Source: Acidimicrobiales bacterium (GTDB lineage Bacteria; Actinomycetota; Acidimicrobiia; Acidimicrobiales; Aldehydirespiratoraceae). Taken from it: a stretch of 64,000 bases of DNA. How positions within the stretch are numbered: the stretch's first letter is position 1; each line of letters opens with the position of its first letter. This document shows positions 1-8,241 of the stretch, one piece after another. The position numbers and the translations under genes are program-made. Location: assembly GCA_040219515.1 (NCBI GenBank), contig JAVJSI010000001.1, forward strand, positions 1 through 64,000, in the 5' to 3' direction. The notes under the pieces were generated by a model. It did no database searches and was not told the DNA's origin. It saw only the letters and a program-made list of their open reading frames with translations.

Positions 1-24
1 GTGTTGCGTCCTAGCGTGAATCAC

Positions 25-83
25 GAGCCCTCCGGAGTGACGTAGTGAGTTGTCGAAGACCCACAGCCTCACTCGGAGGGCTC
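25..83. repeat. long imperfect inverted repeat (hairpin)
   Basis: Left arm 25-40 and right arm 69-83 pair over 15 bases (outer sequence GAGCCCTCCG / CGGAGGGCTC, inner AGTGA / TCACT) with a single bulged G at 35 and a 28-base loop. No gene can be called in positions 1-142. There is no T-tract after either arm, so it is not a classical terminator. It could be an RNA hairpin, a protein-binding site or a repeat element; function unknown. Confidence 0.55.
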
Positions 84-142
84 ACCTCACCGGGGGACCA
101 CCCACCCCAAACCGCCAGGGACAACGTCCCGGGTCATCACAG

Positions 143-538
143 CTAGTCGTCTCGGGTCGGACGCCGCCGCTGCTTTTTCACCTCGCCGCGTTTGCGCTTG
201 GTGTCGAGTCGCCGCCGCTGACTGCCACGGGTGGGCTTGGTCTTGCGTCGCCTGCGCTCGACCTTCCCCGCCGCGTCGAGACGTTCCTGGATCCGCTCCA
301 TCGCCAGGTTGCGGTTGCGCAGCTGGGAACGCTCGTCTTCGACCGTGACCCGCACGACGTCGCCGAGCTTGGCCGTGACCCGGGCCTTCAACGCCGCGGG
401 CATCGACGGTGACTCGTCGATGCGAAATACCGCTTCGACCTTGGTGTTGGACCGGTTGGCATGCTGCCCACCCGGCCCGCCCGACGCCATGTAGCGAAAC
501 GACACCTCGTCCTCGGGCACCTGCCAGCTCGATGTCAT
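143..538 (-). CDS. arfB: ArfB/YaeJ-type peptide-release-factor-like ribosome rescue protein
   Basis: A 131-residue protein with the class I release factor catalytic GGQ at residues 23-25 inside the context SGGPGGQHANRS, followed by a very basic C-terminal tail (KRKRGEVKKQRRR near the end). This is the layout of ArfB/YaeJ and its mitochondrial homologue ICT1, which hydrolyse peptidyl-tRNA on ribosomes stalled at mRNA ends; the basic tail enters the empty mRNA channel. It lacks the codon-recognition domain of RF1/RF2, matching its short length. The ATG at 536-538 overlaps the stop of the upstream phosphatase gene, so it is probably last in the minus-strand run starting at the penicillin-binding protein. 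The longer open frame upstream is an antisense shadow. Confidence 0.88.
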   Translation of the reverse strand: MTSSWQVPEDEVSFRYMASGGPGGQHANRSNTKVEAVFRIDESPSMPAALKARVTAKLGDVVRVTVEDERSQLRNRNLAMERIQERLDAAGKVERRRRKTKPTRGSQRRRLDTKRKRGEVKKQRRRPTRDD

Positions 539-1119
539 GAGCCGGCGTCCTCGTCGAGATGATGGACCTCGTTGAACGACAGGAGCGACGGCGTGGCGCC
601 TCGCATGGCGATCCGCGACACCGACGCCTGGGCGACGAAGCATCGCCACTGGGTGGCGATGCCGACGCCGAGCGACCAGGCCACGGCGGCCTTGATCGGC
701 GAGACGTGGGTGACCACGACGATGTCTCGCTCGGTCGCCTCGTGGATCAGTTCGTCGAGCGCGGGCCATACGCGGGCCGCCAGGTCGTCGAGGCTCTCGC
801 CGCCCTCCGGACGCCAGGCGGTGTCCGCCCGCCACGCCGCCCATGTGTCGGCGGGGACGTCGGCGACCGGCGTTCCTTCGAGCCGGCCGTAGTCGAGCTC
901 GATCAGGCGTTCATCGATCTCGACCGGGAGACCGAACGCCGCTGCGGTCTCCCGGCACCGCGCCAATGGACTCGACACCACTCGATCGATACCGACCAGC
1001 ATGCGGCCGATCGCGGCGGCCTGCCGCTCACCCAGATCATCCAGCCCGGGGTCCCGGCGACCGAGCAGCTCCCCCGACGCGTTCGCGACCGTGCGTCCGT
1101 GGCGAGCGATGATCAGCAT
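535..1119 (-). CDS. histidine phosphatase family protein (phosphoglycerate mutase-like)
   Basis: A 194-residue protein opening with the phosphohistidine signature RHGRT at residues 6-10, a second conserved region LIELDYGRLEG near 72-82, and the second catalytic histidine in VVVTHVSP around 138. This is the fold of cofactor-dependent phosphoglycerate mutase, CobC and broad-specificity phosphatases; the substrate cannot be read from sequence. The neighbouring zinc-ribbon gene recalls mycobacteria, where a DUF164 protein sits beside an RNase H/CobC-like phosphatase. Here the RNase H domain is absent. The start ATG at 1117-1119 overlaps the end of the preceding membrane-protein gene, indicating translational coupling. 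Confidence 0.85.
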   Translation of the reverse strand: MLIIARHGRTVANASGELLGRRDPGLDDLGERQAAAIGRMLVGIDRVVSSPLARCRETAAAFGLPVEIDERLIELDYGRLEGTPVADVPADTWAAWRADTAWRPEGGESLDDLAARVWPALDELIHEATERDIVVVTHVSPIKAAVAWSLGVGIATQWRCFVAQASVSRIAMRGATPSLLSFNEVHHLDEDAGS

Positions 1120-1601
1120 CAGGCCATCTTCGGGAGTCGGCCGGTGCGTCGCAACTCGTCGAGATGCTCGGGTCGGGTCAGATCGAAGCGTCGCACCAGC
1201 CAGACGAGTGCCGCGACACCGGCGAGCTCGAGCAGCACGAGCACCGCCGGAGCCCGGTCGAACTCGGGCAACGGACGCTCCGCAATGCCGTCGAGACCGC
1301 CGACCGGCCACCAGAACAGATCGGTGCGGGTCCACGAGCCGGCGGCCACGAGGAAGACGAAGGTGCCGATCGGGATTCCCAGAAGGCGACGGCGCAGGAT
1401 CCGGCGGCGCACGGTGACCGCCATCACCAGACTCATGAGGGCAACCGAGCCCAGCAGCGTGTGGAGGATGAGCGGCCGCCCGGTTGCCGCCTCCACCAGC
1501 GGCAGCACACCGCCGAGGGCGACGAAGCGGTAGTCGATGGCCGGGCTGTCGAAGACGAACAGCACCGTGAGCACAGCGGCGGCGATGAAGAAGAAGAACA
1601 T
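1119..1601 (-). CDS. small multi-pass membrane protein, unknown function
   Basis: About 160 residues with four hydrophobic segments: an N-terminal run beginning FFFFIAAAVLTVLFVF, then segments around 50-65, 85-100 and 130-145. There is a short Arg-rich cytoplasmic loop (RRRILRRRLLG). I start it at the internal ATG at 1599-1601, because the 13 preceding codons (MRTHRHHLSRRSP) are charged and overlap the upstream gene's end. It lies between the coiled-coil zinc-ribbon gene and the histidine phosphatase in one orientation, so it is probably cotranscribed. I recognise no catalytic motif and offer no function. Confidence 0.7.
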   Translation of the reverse strand: MFFFFIAAAVLTVLFVFDSPAIDYRFVALGGVLPLVEAATGRPLILHTLLGSVALMSLVMAVTVRRRILRRRLLGIPIGTFVFLVAAGSWTRTDLFWWPVGGLDGIAERPLPEFDRAPAVLVLLELAGVAALVWLVRRFDLTRPEHLDELRRTGRLPKMA

Positions 1602-1615
1602 CGGCGACCGACGAC

Positions 1616-2323
1616 TCAGGTGATGACGATGCGTCCGCACTCGTTGCAGCTGAGCACGCTGTCGGAGGGCGCATGTTTCATGCGATCGAGTTCCATGGCC
1701 GGCATCGTGGACGGGCAGCCGACACAGTTGGATCCGTCGAAGCCGACCACGGTGGCCGATCCGAAGCCCGGGCGAAGCCGTTCGTACTCGGCGAGGTCGG
1801 CCTCGGAAACCTGGGCGACGGCCTCGGCCCGTGCGGTGACCACATCGGCGAGCAGGCCATCGACCTCGGCCTCGCTCACGGCCAACTCGGCCTCGAGCGT
1901 GGTGATCTGCTCCTCGACGCGCTCGAGCGAAGTCGTTGCGGCGGACTGCTCGCCGGCGAGCACCTCGGACTCCTCCATCGCTTCCAACGCCTGATCCTCG
2001 AGTTCGCCCTGCCGCGCCCGCAGTCCGGCGATCTCGTCCTGCAGCGGCTGGAGATCCTTCATCCCCACATCACCGCTGTAGAGACGCTTGTCGTCCTCGT
2101 CAGCCTTCGTCGCGAAGATCTGCGCTTCGTCCTCGAATCGTTTCTGGCGGTTGGCCACGTCCACCCGCCGGATTCCGAGCGACTCGATCTCGGCCTGAAG
2201 GGCAGCTCGGGTCGTCTGCGCCTCGTCGATCGCGTCGCGCGCCGGGAGCGTGGCGTGACGATGCCGAAGCTGCTCGGCCTCGGTGTCGAGCCGTTGGATG
2301 TCGAGAAGTCGGTGGTCGGTCAT
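1616..2323 (-). CDS. coiled-coil protein with C4 zinc ribbon (DUF164/CT398-like)
   Basis: A 235-residue protein: residues about 5-180 form a long heptad-rich coiled coil (Glu, Arg, Leu, Ala), ending in a zinc ribbon with C200-x2-C203 and C226-x2-C229. This is the architecture of the CT398/Rv2229c family (coiled coil plus zf-RING_7), widespread in bacteria and of uncertain role; nucleic-acid or envelope-assembly functions have been suggested. The ATG at 2321-2323 directly abuts the stop of the upstream penicillin-binding protein gene (zero spacing), so the two are almost certainly cotranscribed. Confidence 0.87.
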   Translation of the reverse strand: MTDHRLLDIQRLDTEAEQLRHRHATLPARDAIDEAQTTRAALQAEIESLGIRRVDVANRQKRFEDEAQIFATKADEDDKRLYSGDVGMKDLQPLQDEIAGLRARQGELEDQALEAMEESEVLAGEQSAATTSLERVEEQITTLEAELAVSEAEVDGLLADVVTARAEAVAQVSEADLAEYERLRPGFGSATVVGFDGSNCVGCPSTMPAMELDRMKHAPSDSVLSCNECGRIVIT

Positions 2324-4714
2324 TCAGCCCGTCGTTGTCGTGGTCGTTGGCGATGTTGTCGTCGTGGTCGGCGCTGCGGTGGTCGTCGTGGTCGGCGCCG
2401 CCGTGGTCGTCGTGGTCGGCGCCGCCGTGGTGGTGGTGACCGGCGGCGTCGTCGTGGGTACCGGTGTCGTGGTGGTCACCGGCGTCGTGGTGGTGGTCGT
2501 CGTGGTGGTCGTGGTGGTTCGCGGAACGCAGACATCGAAGGTCCCGTCGCCATCCTGATCGAACGGATCGAGCAGCGCCGGGCAACGTCCGATCGAGGGA
2601 TCGAAATTGAAGTCGCGATTCTCGCAATAGTCGACTTCGCCATCGCCGTCCTCGTCGATCTCGGCGCTCGAACTACCGCAGAGACTGTTGATCGCGTTGC
2701 TGTAGCGATCCTCCTCGTCGTCGGTGCGAACCCTCTGGCCTGACCTCGTCGGCGCGGGCGATTCGAAGGATCGTGCCTCGAGGTCGGCATGGTAGAACTC
2801 GTTGAACGCCGACCAGACCGCGGCCGGCAGGAAACCGCCGGTCACGCCACTCGTGTAGCCCAGCTCGGGAACCGTCACGCCCCGCATCTCCACCTCGGCG
2901 AGCGGGTTGCCGAACCACACGGCAGTTGCGAGATAGGGCGTGTAGCCGACGAACCAGGCGTTCTTGAACTCCTGACCGGTGCCGGTCTTGCCTGCTGCCG
3001 TCTGGCCGGTGATCTGCGCCCTGGTGCCGGTGCCGCCCTGCACGTTGTCCTCGAGGATCGAGGTGACCAGGCGTGCGGTCTGGGTCGACACCGCACGCGA
3101 GGGGTTCGGCTCGTTCGAGAACACGACATTGCCGGCTCGGTCCTCGACCCGTTCGATGAAGATCGGATCCACTTGGAGGCCGTCGTTGGCGAAGGTCGCG
3201 TAGGCCACGGCCATGTCGAGCGGGGTGACGTTGAGCGGCCCGAGTGGCATCGAGATCGGAACCGACGAGAGATCCGACGTGACGCCGAGCGCTCGCGCCG
3301 TGTCGGCCACGTTCGACAGGCCGACGATCTGGCCGAGTCGCAGATACGCACAGTTCGACGACGACAGTGTCTGGCTGCGAATGGTTCGCACCGACCCCGA
3401 GCTCCCGCCACCGAAGTTCGTGGCCCGATAGGGGTCGGGGAAACCACCGGGGTTGTCGAACTCGCAGGGGGCGGAACCGTTGATCTGGTCCGACGGCACG
3501 AACCCCTTCTCCATCGCCGCCGCGAGCACGAACGCCTTGAAGGACGAACCGGTGGGGCGGCCGCCCTGGGTGGCGATGTTGAACTCGCCGTAGCCCTCGA
3601 CCTCGAAACCCGGACCGCCGATGATGGCCCGGACCTTGCCGGTGCCGGGCTCGACCGAGGCCAGGGCGCCGACGAAGCCGCGCTCGTCGTCGGGGGTGAA
3701 GCGGTCGACCGCGGCGCGGGCCGCGTCATAGGCCGCAGGGTCGTAGGTCGTGTAGACGCGGAGACCACCGCTGAAGAGGGCCTCGGCCCGCTCCTCGTCG
3801 GTGCTGCCGAGGCGCGGGTCGAGCAGCAACTGCCGACGCACCTCCTCGATGAAGTAGTTGTCGGGCTGCCATTCGGAGGGAACGAGCCGCGAGGTCGGCA
3901 CGGCAACGGCTCGGTACTCGTCGGCCTCCGCCTCGGTGATGTCGCCGGTCGCGACCAGCCGCGTGAGTGCGGTGTCGCGACGGTCACGGGCGGCGATGGG
4001 GTTGAGCGTGGGGTCGAAGCGCGACGGGTTCTGGATGAGCCCGGCGAGCATCGCCGCCTGTGGGTAGTCGAGCTCGGCCGGAGTGGTGCCGTAGTAGATC
4101 TCGGCCGCGGCCAGGATGCCGTAGGCACCACCACCGAAGTACACGGTGTTCAGGTATTTCTCGAGGATCTCCTGCTTGGTGAACTGACGCTCGAGCCGCC
4201 GGGCGAGGGCAGCCTCGGCGATCTTCCGGTCGACGTTCTGGTCGTTACCCACCACGGCGTTCTTGATCAGCTGCTGCGTGATCGTCGAGCCGCCCTCCTC
4301 GATCCCGCCAGCGTTGACGTTGCGGATGAAGGCACGGGCGATGGCCTTCGCATCGATTCCGGTGTGCTCGTAGAACCCCTCGTCCTCGACGGCGATGACT
4401 GCCTCGATCATGGCGTCGCTCACGTCGTCGAGCTCCACCAGTTCGCGGTTCTGTTCGCCGTAGAGCACGTCGAACTCGACGCCGTTGCTGTCGTAGACGA
4501 TGGTCCGCTGGGCCAGTTCCTCGAGGTTGATCTCGACGGCCGTGGAGTCGTTGGCTGCGTAGATGTCAGCGATCCGCGGTCCGAGCGCAGCAAGCGTGAA
4601 GGCGACGACGATGCCGCCGCCGATGATCACCGTTGCAAATCGGAGCAACCCGACGACACCACGCACCCGCGCAACGGTACTGGCCGTCTTCCCGAGACTG
4701 CGGTCAGGGCCCAC
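2324..4714 (-). CDS. bifunctional class A penicillin-binding protein (transglycosylase/transpeptidase)
   Basis: Polymerises and cross-links peptidoglycan at the outer face of the membrane. With the GTG at 4712-4714 it has 796 residues: a membrane anchor (about 20-45), GT51 transglycosylase with EDEGFYEHTG (110 on) and GGSTITQQ, then a transpeptidase with SxxK in TGSSFK (S390, K393), SSN (452-454) and KTGTG (from 576). The tail ends in a calcium-like DxDGDG stretch (DPFDQDGDGTFDVC) and a 64-residue Thr/Pro/Ala-rich extension that is unusual for the family. Start choice is uncertain: no clear ribosome site is seen, and a GTG at 4666 just before the membrane segment is an alternative. It heads the minus-strand operon and is divergent from the oxidoreductase gene. 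Confidence 0.92.
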   Translation of the reverse strand: MGPDRSLGKTASTVARVRGVVGLLRFATVIIGGGIVVAFTLAALGPRIADIYAANDSTAVEINLEELAQRTIVYDSNGVEFDVLYGEQNRELVELDDVSDAMIEAVIAVEDEGFYEHTGIDAKAIARAFIRNVNAGGIEEGGSTITQQLIKNAVVGNDQNVDRKIAEAALARRLERQFTKQEILEKYLNTVYFGGGAYGILAAAEIYYGTTPAELDYPQAAMLAGLIQNPSRFDPTLNPIAARDRRDTALTRLVATGDITEAEADEYRAVAVPTSRLVPSEWQPDNYFIEEVRRQLLLDPRLGSTDEERAEALFSGGLRVYTTYDPAAYDAARAAVDRFTPDDERGFVGALASVEPGTGKVRAIIGGPGFEVEGYGEFNIATQGGRPTGSSFKAFVLAAAMEKGFVPSDQINGSAPCEFDNPGGFPDPYRATNFGGGSSGSVRTIRSQTLSSSNCAYLRLGQIVGLSNVADTARALGVTSDLSSVPISMPLGPLNVTPLDMAVAYATFANDGLQVDPIFIERVEDRAGNVVFSNEPNPSRAVSTQTARLVTSILEDNVQGGTGTRAQITGQTAAGKTGTGQEFKNAWFVGYTPYLATAVWFGNPLAEVEMRGVTVPELGYTSGVTGGFLPAAVWSAFNEFYHADLEARSFESPAPTRSGQRVRTDDEEDRYSNAINSLCGSSSAEIDEDGDGEVDYCENRDFNFDPSIGRCPALLDPFDQDGDGTFDVCVPRTTTTTTTTTTTTPVTTTTPVPTTTPPVTTTTAAPTTTTTAAPTTTTTAAPTTTTTSPTTTTTTG
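2327..2518 (-). repeat. Thr/Pro low-complexity coding repeat
   Basis: Codes the last 64 residues of the penicillin-binding protein. It begins with twelve Thr codons and contains three consecutive copies of the eight-residue unit AAPTTTTT (24 bases each) plus shorter PVTTTT-type units. The near-identical codons on the plus strand (runs of GTGGTCGTC type) make it prone to slippage, so its length is likely to vary between strains. Such Thr/Pro stretches usually act as cell-wall-spanning or glycosylated linkers. Confidence 0.8.
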
Positions 4715-4751
4715 ATCTGCGACGGCGGGGCGGGGGTGCCAACATGCGTCC

Positions 4752-5642
4752 GTGACCAGGATCGCCATCATCGGGGGCGGGCGCGCCGCCACCCTGCATG
4801 CCGAGGCGGCACTGGCCGCGCCCGGCGTCGAACTCGTCGGCGTCGGTGGTCGTCCGGGCACGGCTGGCGCGCTGGCCGCGGCGACCGGTGTTCCCGACCT
4901 CGCCGTCGACGATCTCGCGGCCCGCGCCGATGGTCTCGTCATCGCCGTGTCGTCGGATCAGGCCGCCACCGTCATCGGTCGACTCGGGCCCGACATGCCG
5001 CTCCTCGTCGAGTCGCCGGTGCTGTTCGGTCCCGAATGTCCCGTGTCGCCGCTGGCCGTGACGGCGGTCAACCTGCTGCACGCGGCCACCGTGAAGCGCG
5101 GCCTTCGCGCCATCGCCGATCTGGGTGCCGTGCACCACCTCGTGCTCCGGGGCCGGGCGGTTCGCCGGGCGCACATGAACGACGTGGCGACAGATCCGTT
5201 CGCCGGCGCGTGGCCGGTTCTCCTGGCGGCCGCCGGGACACCCGCCACGACCGTGGAGGCGACCGTCGCCGCCCATCATCTGACGGCGACGCTCGGCTTG
5301 ACCGACGGCCGTCGAGTCCGTGCCGAGCTCGAGTGGGTCGATGCCGACTCGGCGGCCTCGGCACTCACCGAGCTGGAAGCGGCCGGCGAGACCGGCGTGG
5401 TGACGATCGGCCTGTGGCCCACCCCCACATTGGACATCGATGGCCGCCAGGTCGTCGGCGACAACAGGGACGAGTCGCCACTGGTCTGCCTGGGCTTCGT
5501 CGAGCAGATGCGCCGGTTCGCCGGCGTCTGTGACGGTCGATCCGCGCCGTGGCCACCTCTCGGTGTGGGCCAGGGTGTCGCGGCGCTCGCTCGGGCCGCC
5601 CACCGCAGCGCAGCCACGGGCGGCGCCGTCGAGGTCAGCTGA
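4752..5642 (+). CDS. Rossmann-fold NAD(P)-binding oxidoreductase (Gfo/Idh/MocA-like)
   Basis: A 296-residue protein from the GTG at 4752. It begins with a classical dinucleotide-binding strand-turn (TRIAIIGGGRAATLH) and continues like the N-terminal half of Gfo/Idh/MocA proteins (GRPGTAGALAAATGVPD, then VESPV where the family often has EKP). The lysine normally in the EKP catalytic motif is replaced (ESP), so catalytic activity or substrate may differ. The C-terminal half has the mixed beta-sheet composition of the family but no diagnostic motif. It is divergent from the penicillin-binding protein (about 37 bases apart) and convergent with the LAxTG gene, with a few bases of 3' overlap. Confidence 0.7.
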   Translation: MTRIAIIGGGRAATLHAEAALAAPGVELVGVGGRPGTAGALAAATGVPDLAVDDLAARADGLVIAVSSDQAATVIGRLGPDMPLLVESPVLFGPECPVSPLAVTAVNLLHAATVKRGLRAIADLGAVHHLVLRGRAVRRAHMNDVATDPFAGAWPVLLAAAGTPATTVEATVAAHHLTATLGLTDGRRVRAELEWVDADSAASALTELEAAGETGVVTIGLWPTPTLDIDGRQVVGDNRDESPLVCLGFVEQMRRFAGVCDGRSAPWPPLGVGQGVAALARAAHRSAATGGAVEVS

Positions 5643-6060
5643 CGGGAACGGTGCGCCGGGCGATCCGGTCGGCGAGGATCCGGGTCGAGCCGCCGAGTCC
5701 GAGGAGCAGCAGCGCCACGGCAAGGAGCATCGTGGTGGTCCGGCCGGTCATCGCGAGCACCGCCGGCGGTGACGGCTGCGCGGGAGCGGCGACCTCGGGG
5801 GCCGGGCGGGACGCCGACGCGGTCTCGCCTTCCTCCGACGGGGCCGGCGACGGCGCGACCGAGGATTCCGGCGACGACAGCTCGAGCGCCGGTTCGGCAG
5901 GCACATCCTCCTCGGTCGTCTCGGCCGACGCACTTCGGACTGTTGCCGCAACACCCATCAGCGACACGACGACCGCGATCGCCGTCATCAAGCCGGCGAC
6001 GCGGCGAATCAACGGGACACGGACAGAAGGCGCGACAGCGCGAGGGGTCGTCACCGCCAT
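5635..6060 (-). CDS. secreted protein with LAxTG-type sorting signal
   Basis: A 141-residue protein: Arg-rich N-terminus, hydrophobic core (AGLMTAIAVVVSLMGVAATV) and likely signal cleavage after SASA near residue 46. A Glu/Ser/Pro/Ala-rich low-complexity stretch follows, then LAMTG near residue 104, a hydrophobic segment (LLAVALLLLGLGG) and a positively charged end (RILADRIARR). This is the tripartite cell-wall sorting signal, and LAxTG is the form recognised by class E sortases of high-GC Gram-positives. With almost no folded domain it may be a wall spacer or adhesin stalk. No sortase gene lies in the window. It directly follows the PilZ/glycosyltransferase-like gene (stop to start only a few bases), suggesting cotranscription. 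Confidence 0.72.
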   Translation of the reverse strand: MAVTTPRAVAPSVRVPLIRRVAGLMTAIAVVVSLMGVAATVRSASAETTEEDVPAEPALELSSPESSVAPSPAPSEEGETASASRPAPEVAAPAQPSPPAVLAMTGRTTTMLLAVALLLLGLGGSTRILADRIARRTVPVS

Positions 6061-6064
6061 CAGC

Positions 6065-7843
6065 TCAGAGGGCCGCCGGCGTGTGTCGCCCGAGGGCGAC
6101 GAGGCGGCGGTCGATCGTCAGGAACTCGACCACCGGGTCCAGCGGCGCATCCGTGGGTTCGTCGAACGCCAGACCGATGCGGACACCGCCATCCGGGTCG
6201 GGGCGGCGATGGGCCACGCGTACGAGGGTCGACACGTTGCGCCACGCCCCATCGGCGTCGGGAATGCGGAACGCCACCGTGGTCACCGCGCCCACGGGCA
6301 GGTCGTCGTCGGCCAACTCGGGCACGACGATGCCGGCACCGCCGGTCGACAGGTCCACCAATTGGCCGTCGATCTCCTCGATGCGACACGTCACGAGACC
6401 GAGACGGACGCGATGGTCGGCCCGGCGTTGACGTCGGGCGAGTGCATCGAGGAGTACCTCGGTGGCGACACCCAGAAACCCCGCTGTGAGGATGAGCGCA
6501 GTCGACGCGACGGCGATCGGGAGCCGCCCTTCCCAATCGCGCCACATCGAGATGGAGGCCAGAATCACAGCGCCGTCCAGGGCGATCACCGTGGCAACGA
6601 CCGCTCGGAGCCCGGCGCGGCTCGCTTCCGGTCGAATCCGCCCGAACGGGGTCAGATCGACACCCAGAGAACGAAGATCGCTCCGAAGGATCGAGAACAG
6701 GCCGAGCCGCCCTCGACCCAGCAGGATGTGTGCGTTCCAGCGCAGGAGGTAGGCCGGCACGGCGAGGACGGCCAGGTCGAGCGCGGCCGCGTGCATCGGC
6801 ACCCTGGCCAACGCCAGCACCAGGACCGCCGTGACGACGAGCAGTACTCGTTGCACCGCCGCCACCAGCGGCAGCAGGGCGAGGAGGTGGGCGATCTGCA
6901 GCGAGCGGGGAACTCCGGAGAGGTGACGGCGCCGCAACGTCCGCAGCGCTCGCGCCGTGCGATCATGCCGGCGAACGAGGCTTTCGCCGAGGCCCTGCGG
7001 ACCACGCACCCGCGCCAGCGTCAGCGGCAGATGGGTGATGGTCAGCCCGGTCCGGACGATGTCGAGCCCGACCAGGTACGAAGCGTCGAGCATGTGCCCG
7101 TTGCCGGTGGACGCCAGCTGGGCGACGGCGCTGCGACGAACGAGCGCCGGTCCGTCGCCGTACCAGGGAATCGAGCCTCGAGCAGCCAGGGCCGGCCGCA
7201 CGACCTGTTGTTCGAACGGCTCCAGGGACCAGTGCCCGTCGGGGTCGTGTTCGAAGGATGTGGGGTCGGCTTCCTCGATGCCGACCTGGATGACGGCGAC
7301 GTCGGGCGAACTGCACCGGGGTGCAGCCACGGAGACCAGATCCGGCATCGGCAGGTCACCGGACCGCAGGAGCAGCACCCAGCTCGCACCGGCACCCACG
7401 ACGGCATCATCCAGGCTGACCGCAGGATCGACCACCGTCGCGCCGAAGCGCTCGGCGATGGTCTGTAACCGACGAGAGCCCGACCGATCGACGACCCGCG
7501 TCCGGTCGATGCCCTGGACACGGCGGAGGGCCACGAGGGTCGTCCGCAACTCGTCGGCCGAGGAACCGGAGGCATCGACCACAGCGGCGATGTCGGGCAT
7601 CGGCGCGCCGGGCGACGCCACCACGCGGATGGGGGTGTGCCATGCCGAACCGAGACGCGCGGCGAACACGACGACGCCGAGTACCTCGGCGCCGATGAGG
7701 GTGGCGCCCGCGAGGCCATCGGCACCACCGAGGGTGAAGCCGATCCGCCAGACGAGATAGGCGATCGACCACCCGAGCGCGGCGATCGACGCAATGCGCA
7801 CGACGCGCTCGTTCACCACACGTGAGGGGGCGAAGGGATCCAT
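6065..7843 (-). CDS. cellulose-synthase-like membrane protein with degenerate glycosyltransferase and C-terminal PilZ domain
   Basis: 592 residues: two N-terminal membrane helices (about 15-60), a GT2-like domain (about 80-310), four or more membrane helices (about 330-460), then a PilZ domain (about 469-575) with RRADHR upstream of DLSTGGAG, the RxxxR and D/NxSxxG c-di-GMP-binding motifs. The order resembles BcsA. However, the GT2 part shows RSGDLPMPD where a catalytic DxD is expected, and I find no QxxRW. It may therefore be inactive or a c-di-GMP-responsive regulator of a partner. It sits between cspA and the LAxTG surface-protein gene, consistent with a cell-envelope role. Confidence 0.75.
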   Translation of the reverse strand: MDPFAPSRVVNERVVRIASIAALGWSIAYLVWRIGFTLGGADGLAGATLIGAEVLGVVVFAARLGSAWHTPIRVVASPGAPMPDIAAVVDASGSSADELRTTLVALRRVQGIDRTRVVDRSGSRRLQTIAERFGATVVDPAVSLDDAVVGAGASWVLLLRSGDLPMPDLVSVAAPRCSSPDVAVIQVGIEEADPTSFEHDPDGHWSLEPFEQQVVRPALAARGSIPWYGDGPALVRRSAVAQLASTGNGHMLDASYLVGLDIVRTGLTITHLPLTLARVRGPQGLGESLVRRHDRTARALRTLRRRHLSGVPRSLQIAHLLALLPLVAAVQRVLLVVTAVLVLALARVPMHAAALDLAVLAVPAYLLRWNAHILLGRGRLGLFSILRSDLRSLGVDLTPFGRIRPEASRAGLRAVVATVIALDGAVILASISMWRDWEGRLPIAVASTALILTAGFLGVATEVLLDALARRQRRADHRVRLGLVTCRIEEIDGQLVDLSTGGAGIVVPELADDDLPVGAVTTVAFRIPDADGAWRNVSTLVRVAHRRPDPDGGVRIGLAFDEPTDAPLDPVVEFLTIDRRLVALGRHTPAAL

Positions 7844-7866
7844 CGCTCTCCCGTCGGAGCGAGCAC

Positions 7867-7891
7867 GCCGAAGTGAAGGAAGACCTTCGGC
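7867..7891 (-). terminator. hairpin downstream of the cold-shock gene
   Basis: Seven-base stem GCCGAAG (7867-7873) with CTTCGGC (7885-7891) and an 11-base loop, in the 65-base gap after the cold-shock gene and before the PilZ-protein gene, both on the minus strand. No T-tract follows, so termination may be weak, or the hairpin may protect the cspA mRNA 3' end. Confidence 0.4.
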
Positions 7892-7908
7892 CGGGTCAGA
7901 CGACCTTG

Positions 7909-8115
7909 CTAGATCTCGATGACCTTGACGCCGAGTGCCTCGTCTCCCTTGCGACCGGGTCCGACCTCGAACTCGACGCGTTGGCCTTCTTCGAGGGTCC
8001 GGAAACCGGAGCCGTCGATGTTGGAGAAGTGCACGAAGACGTCATCGCCGTCTTCGCGGGAGATGAAGCCGTAGCCCTTCTCGTTGTTGAAGAACTTCAC
8101 TGTGCCCGTCGGCAT
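7909..8115 (-). CDS. cspA: cold-shock protein, CspA family
   Basis: A 68-residue single cold-shock domain with RNP1 (KGYGFIS) and RNP2 (DVFVHFS) intact and start [10 protein letters not shown] typical of the family. Such proteins bind single-stranded RNA and DNA and melt mRNA structure at low temperature or in growth transitions. A good ribosome site (GAAAGGA) lies about eight bases before the ATG. A possible -10 (TCTAAT) lies about 50 bases upstream on the minus strand, giving a short leader, unlike the long leaders of enterobacterial cspA. It is divergent from the carboxylase gene across about 126 bases, which hold only these signals and the other gene's upstream region. Confidence 0.95.
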   Translation of the reverse strand: MPTGTVKFFNNEKGYGFISREDGDDVFVHFSNIDGSGFRTLEEGQRVEFEVGPGRKGDEALGVKVIEI

Positions 8116-8241
8116 GGGGCATTCCTTTCGCTCGGCCAGCGCCCTGGTGAGGCTGGCTCTCCGTCACATTAGAGAACTCCGCCACGGTTTCGTCATCGCC
8201 GTCATTGGGCCCCGGCGTCGGGCTCCGCGAGACTCTCGACC

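Noticed and set aside
2327-2518. CRISPR-like tandem repeats
   Set aside because: The repeats encode Thr/Pro, have no spacers and lie inside a gene.
2789-5533. A 914-codon plus-strand open frame across the penicillin-binding protein
   Set aside because: It is the antisense of a gene with clear GT51 and transpeptidase motifs; its own translation is Arg/Gly/Val-rich with no domain, as expected for the opposite strand of GC-rich codons.
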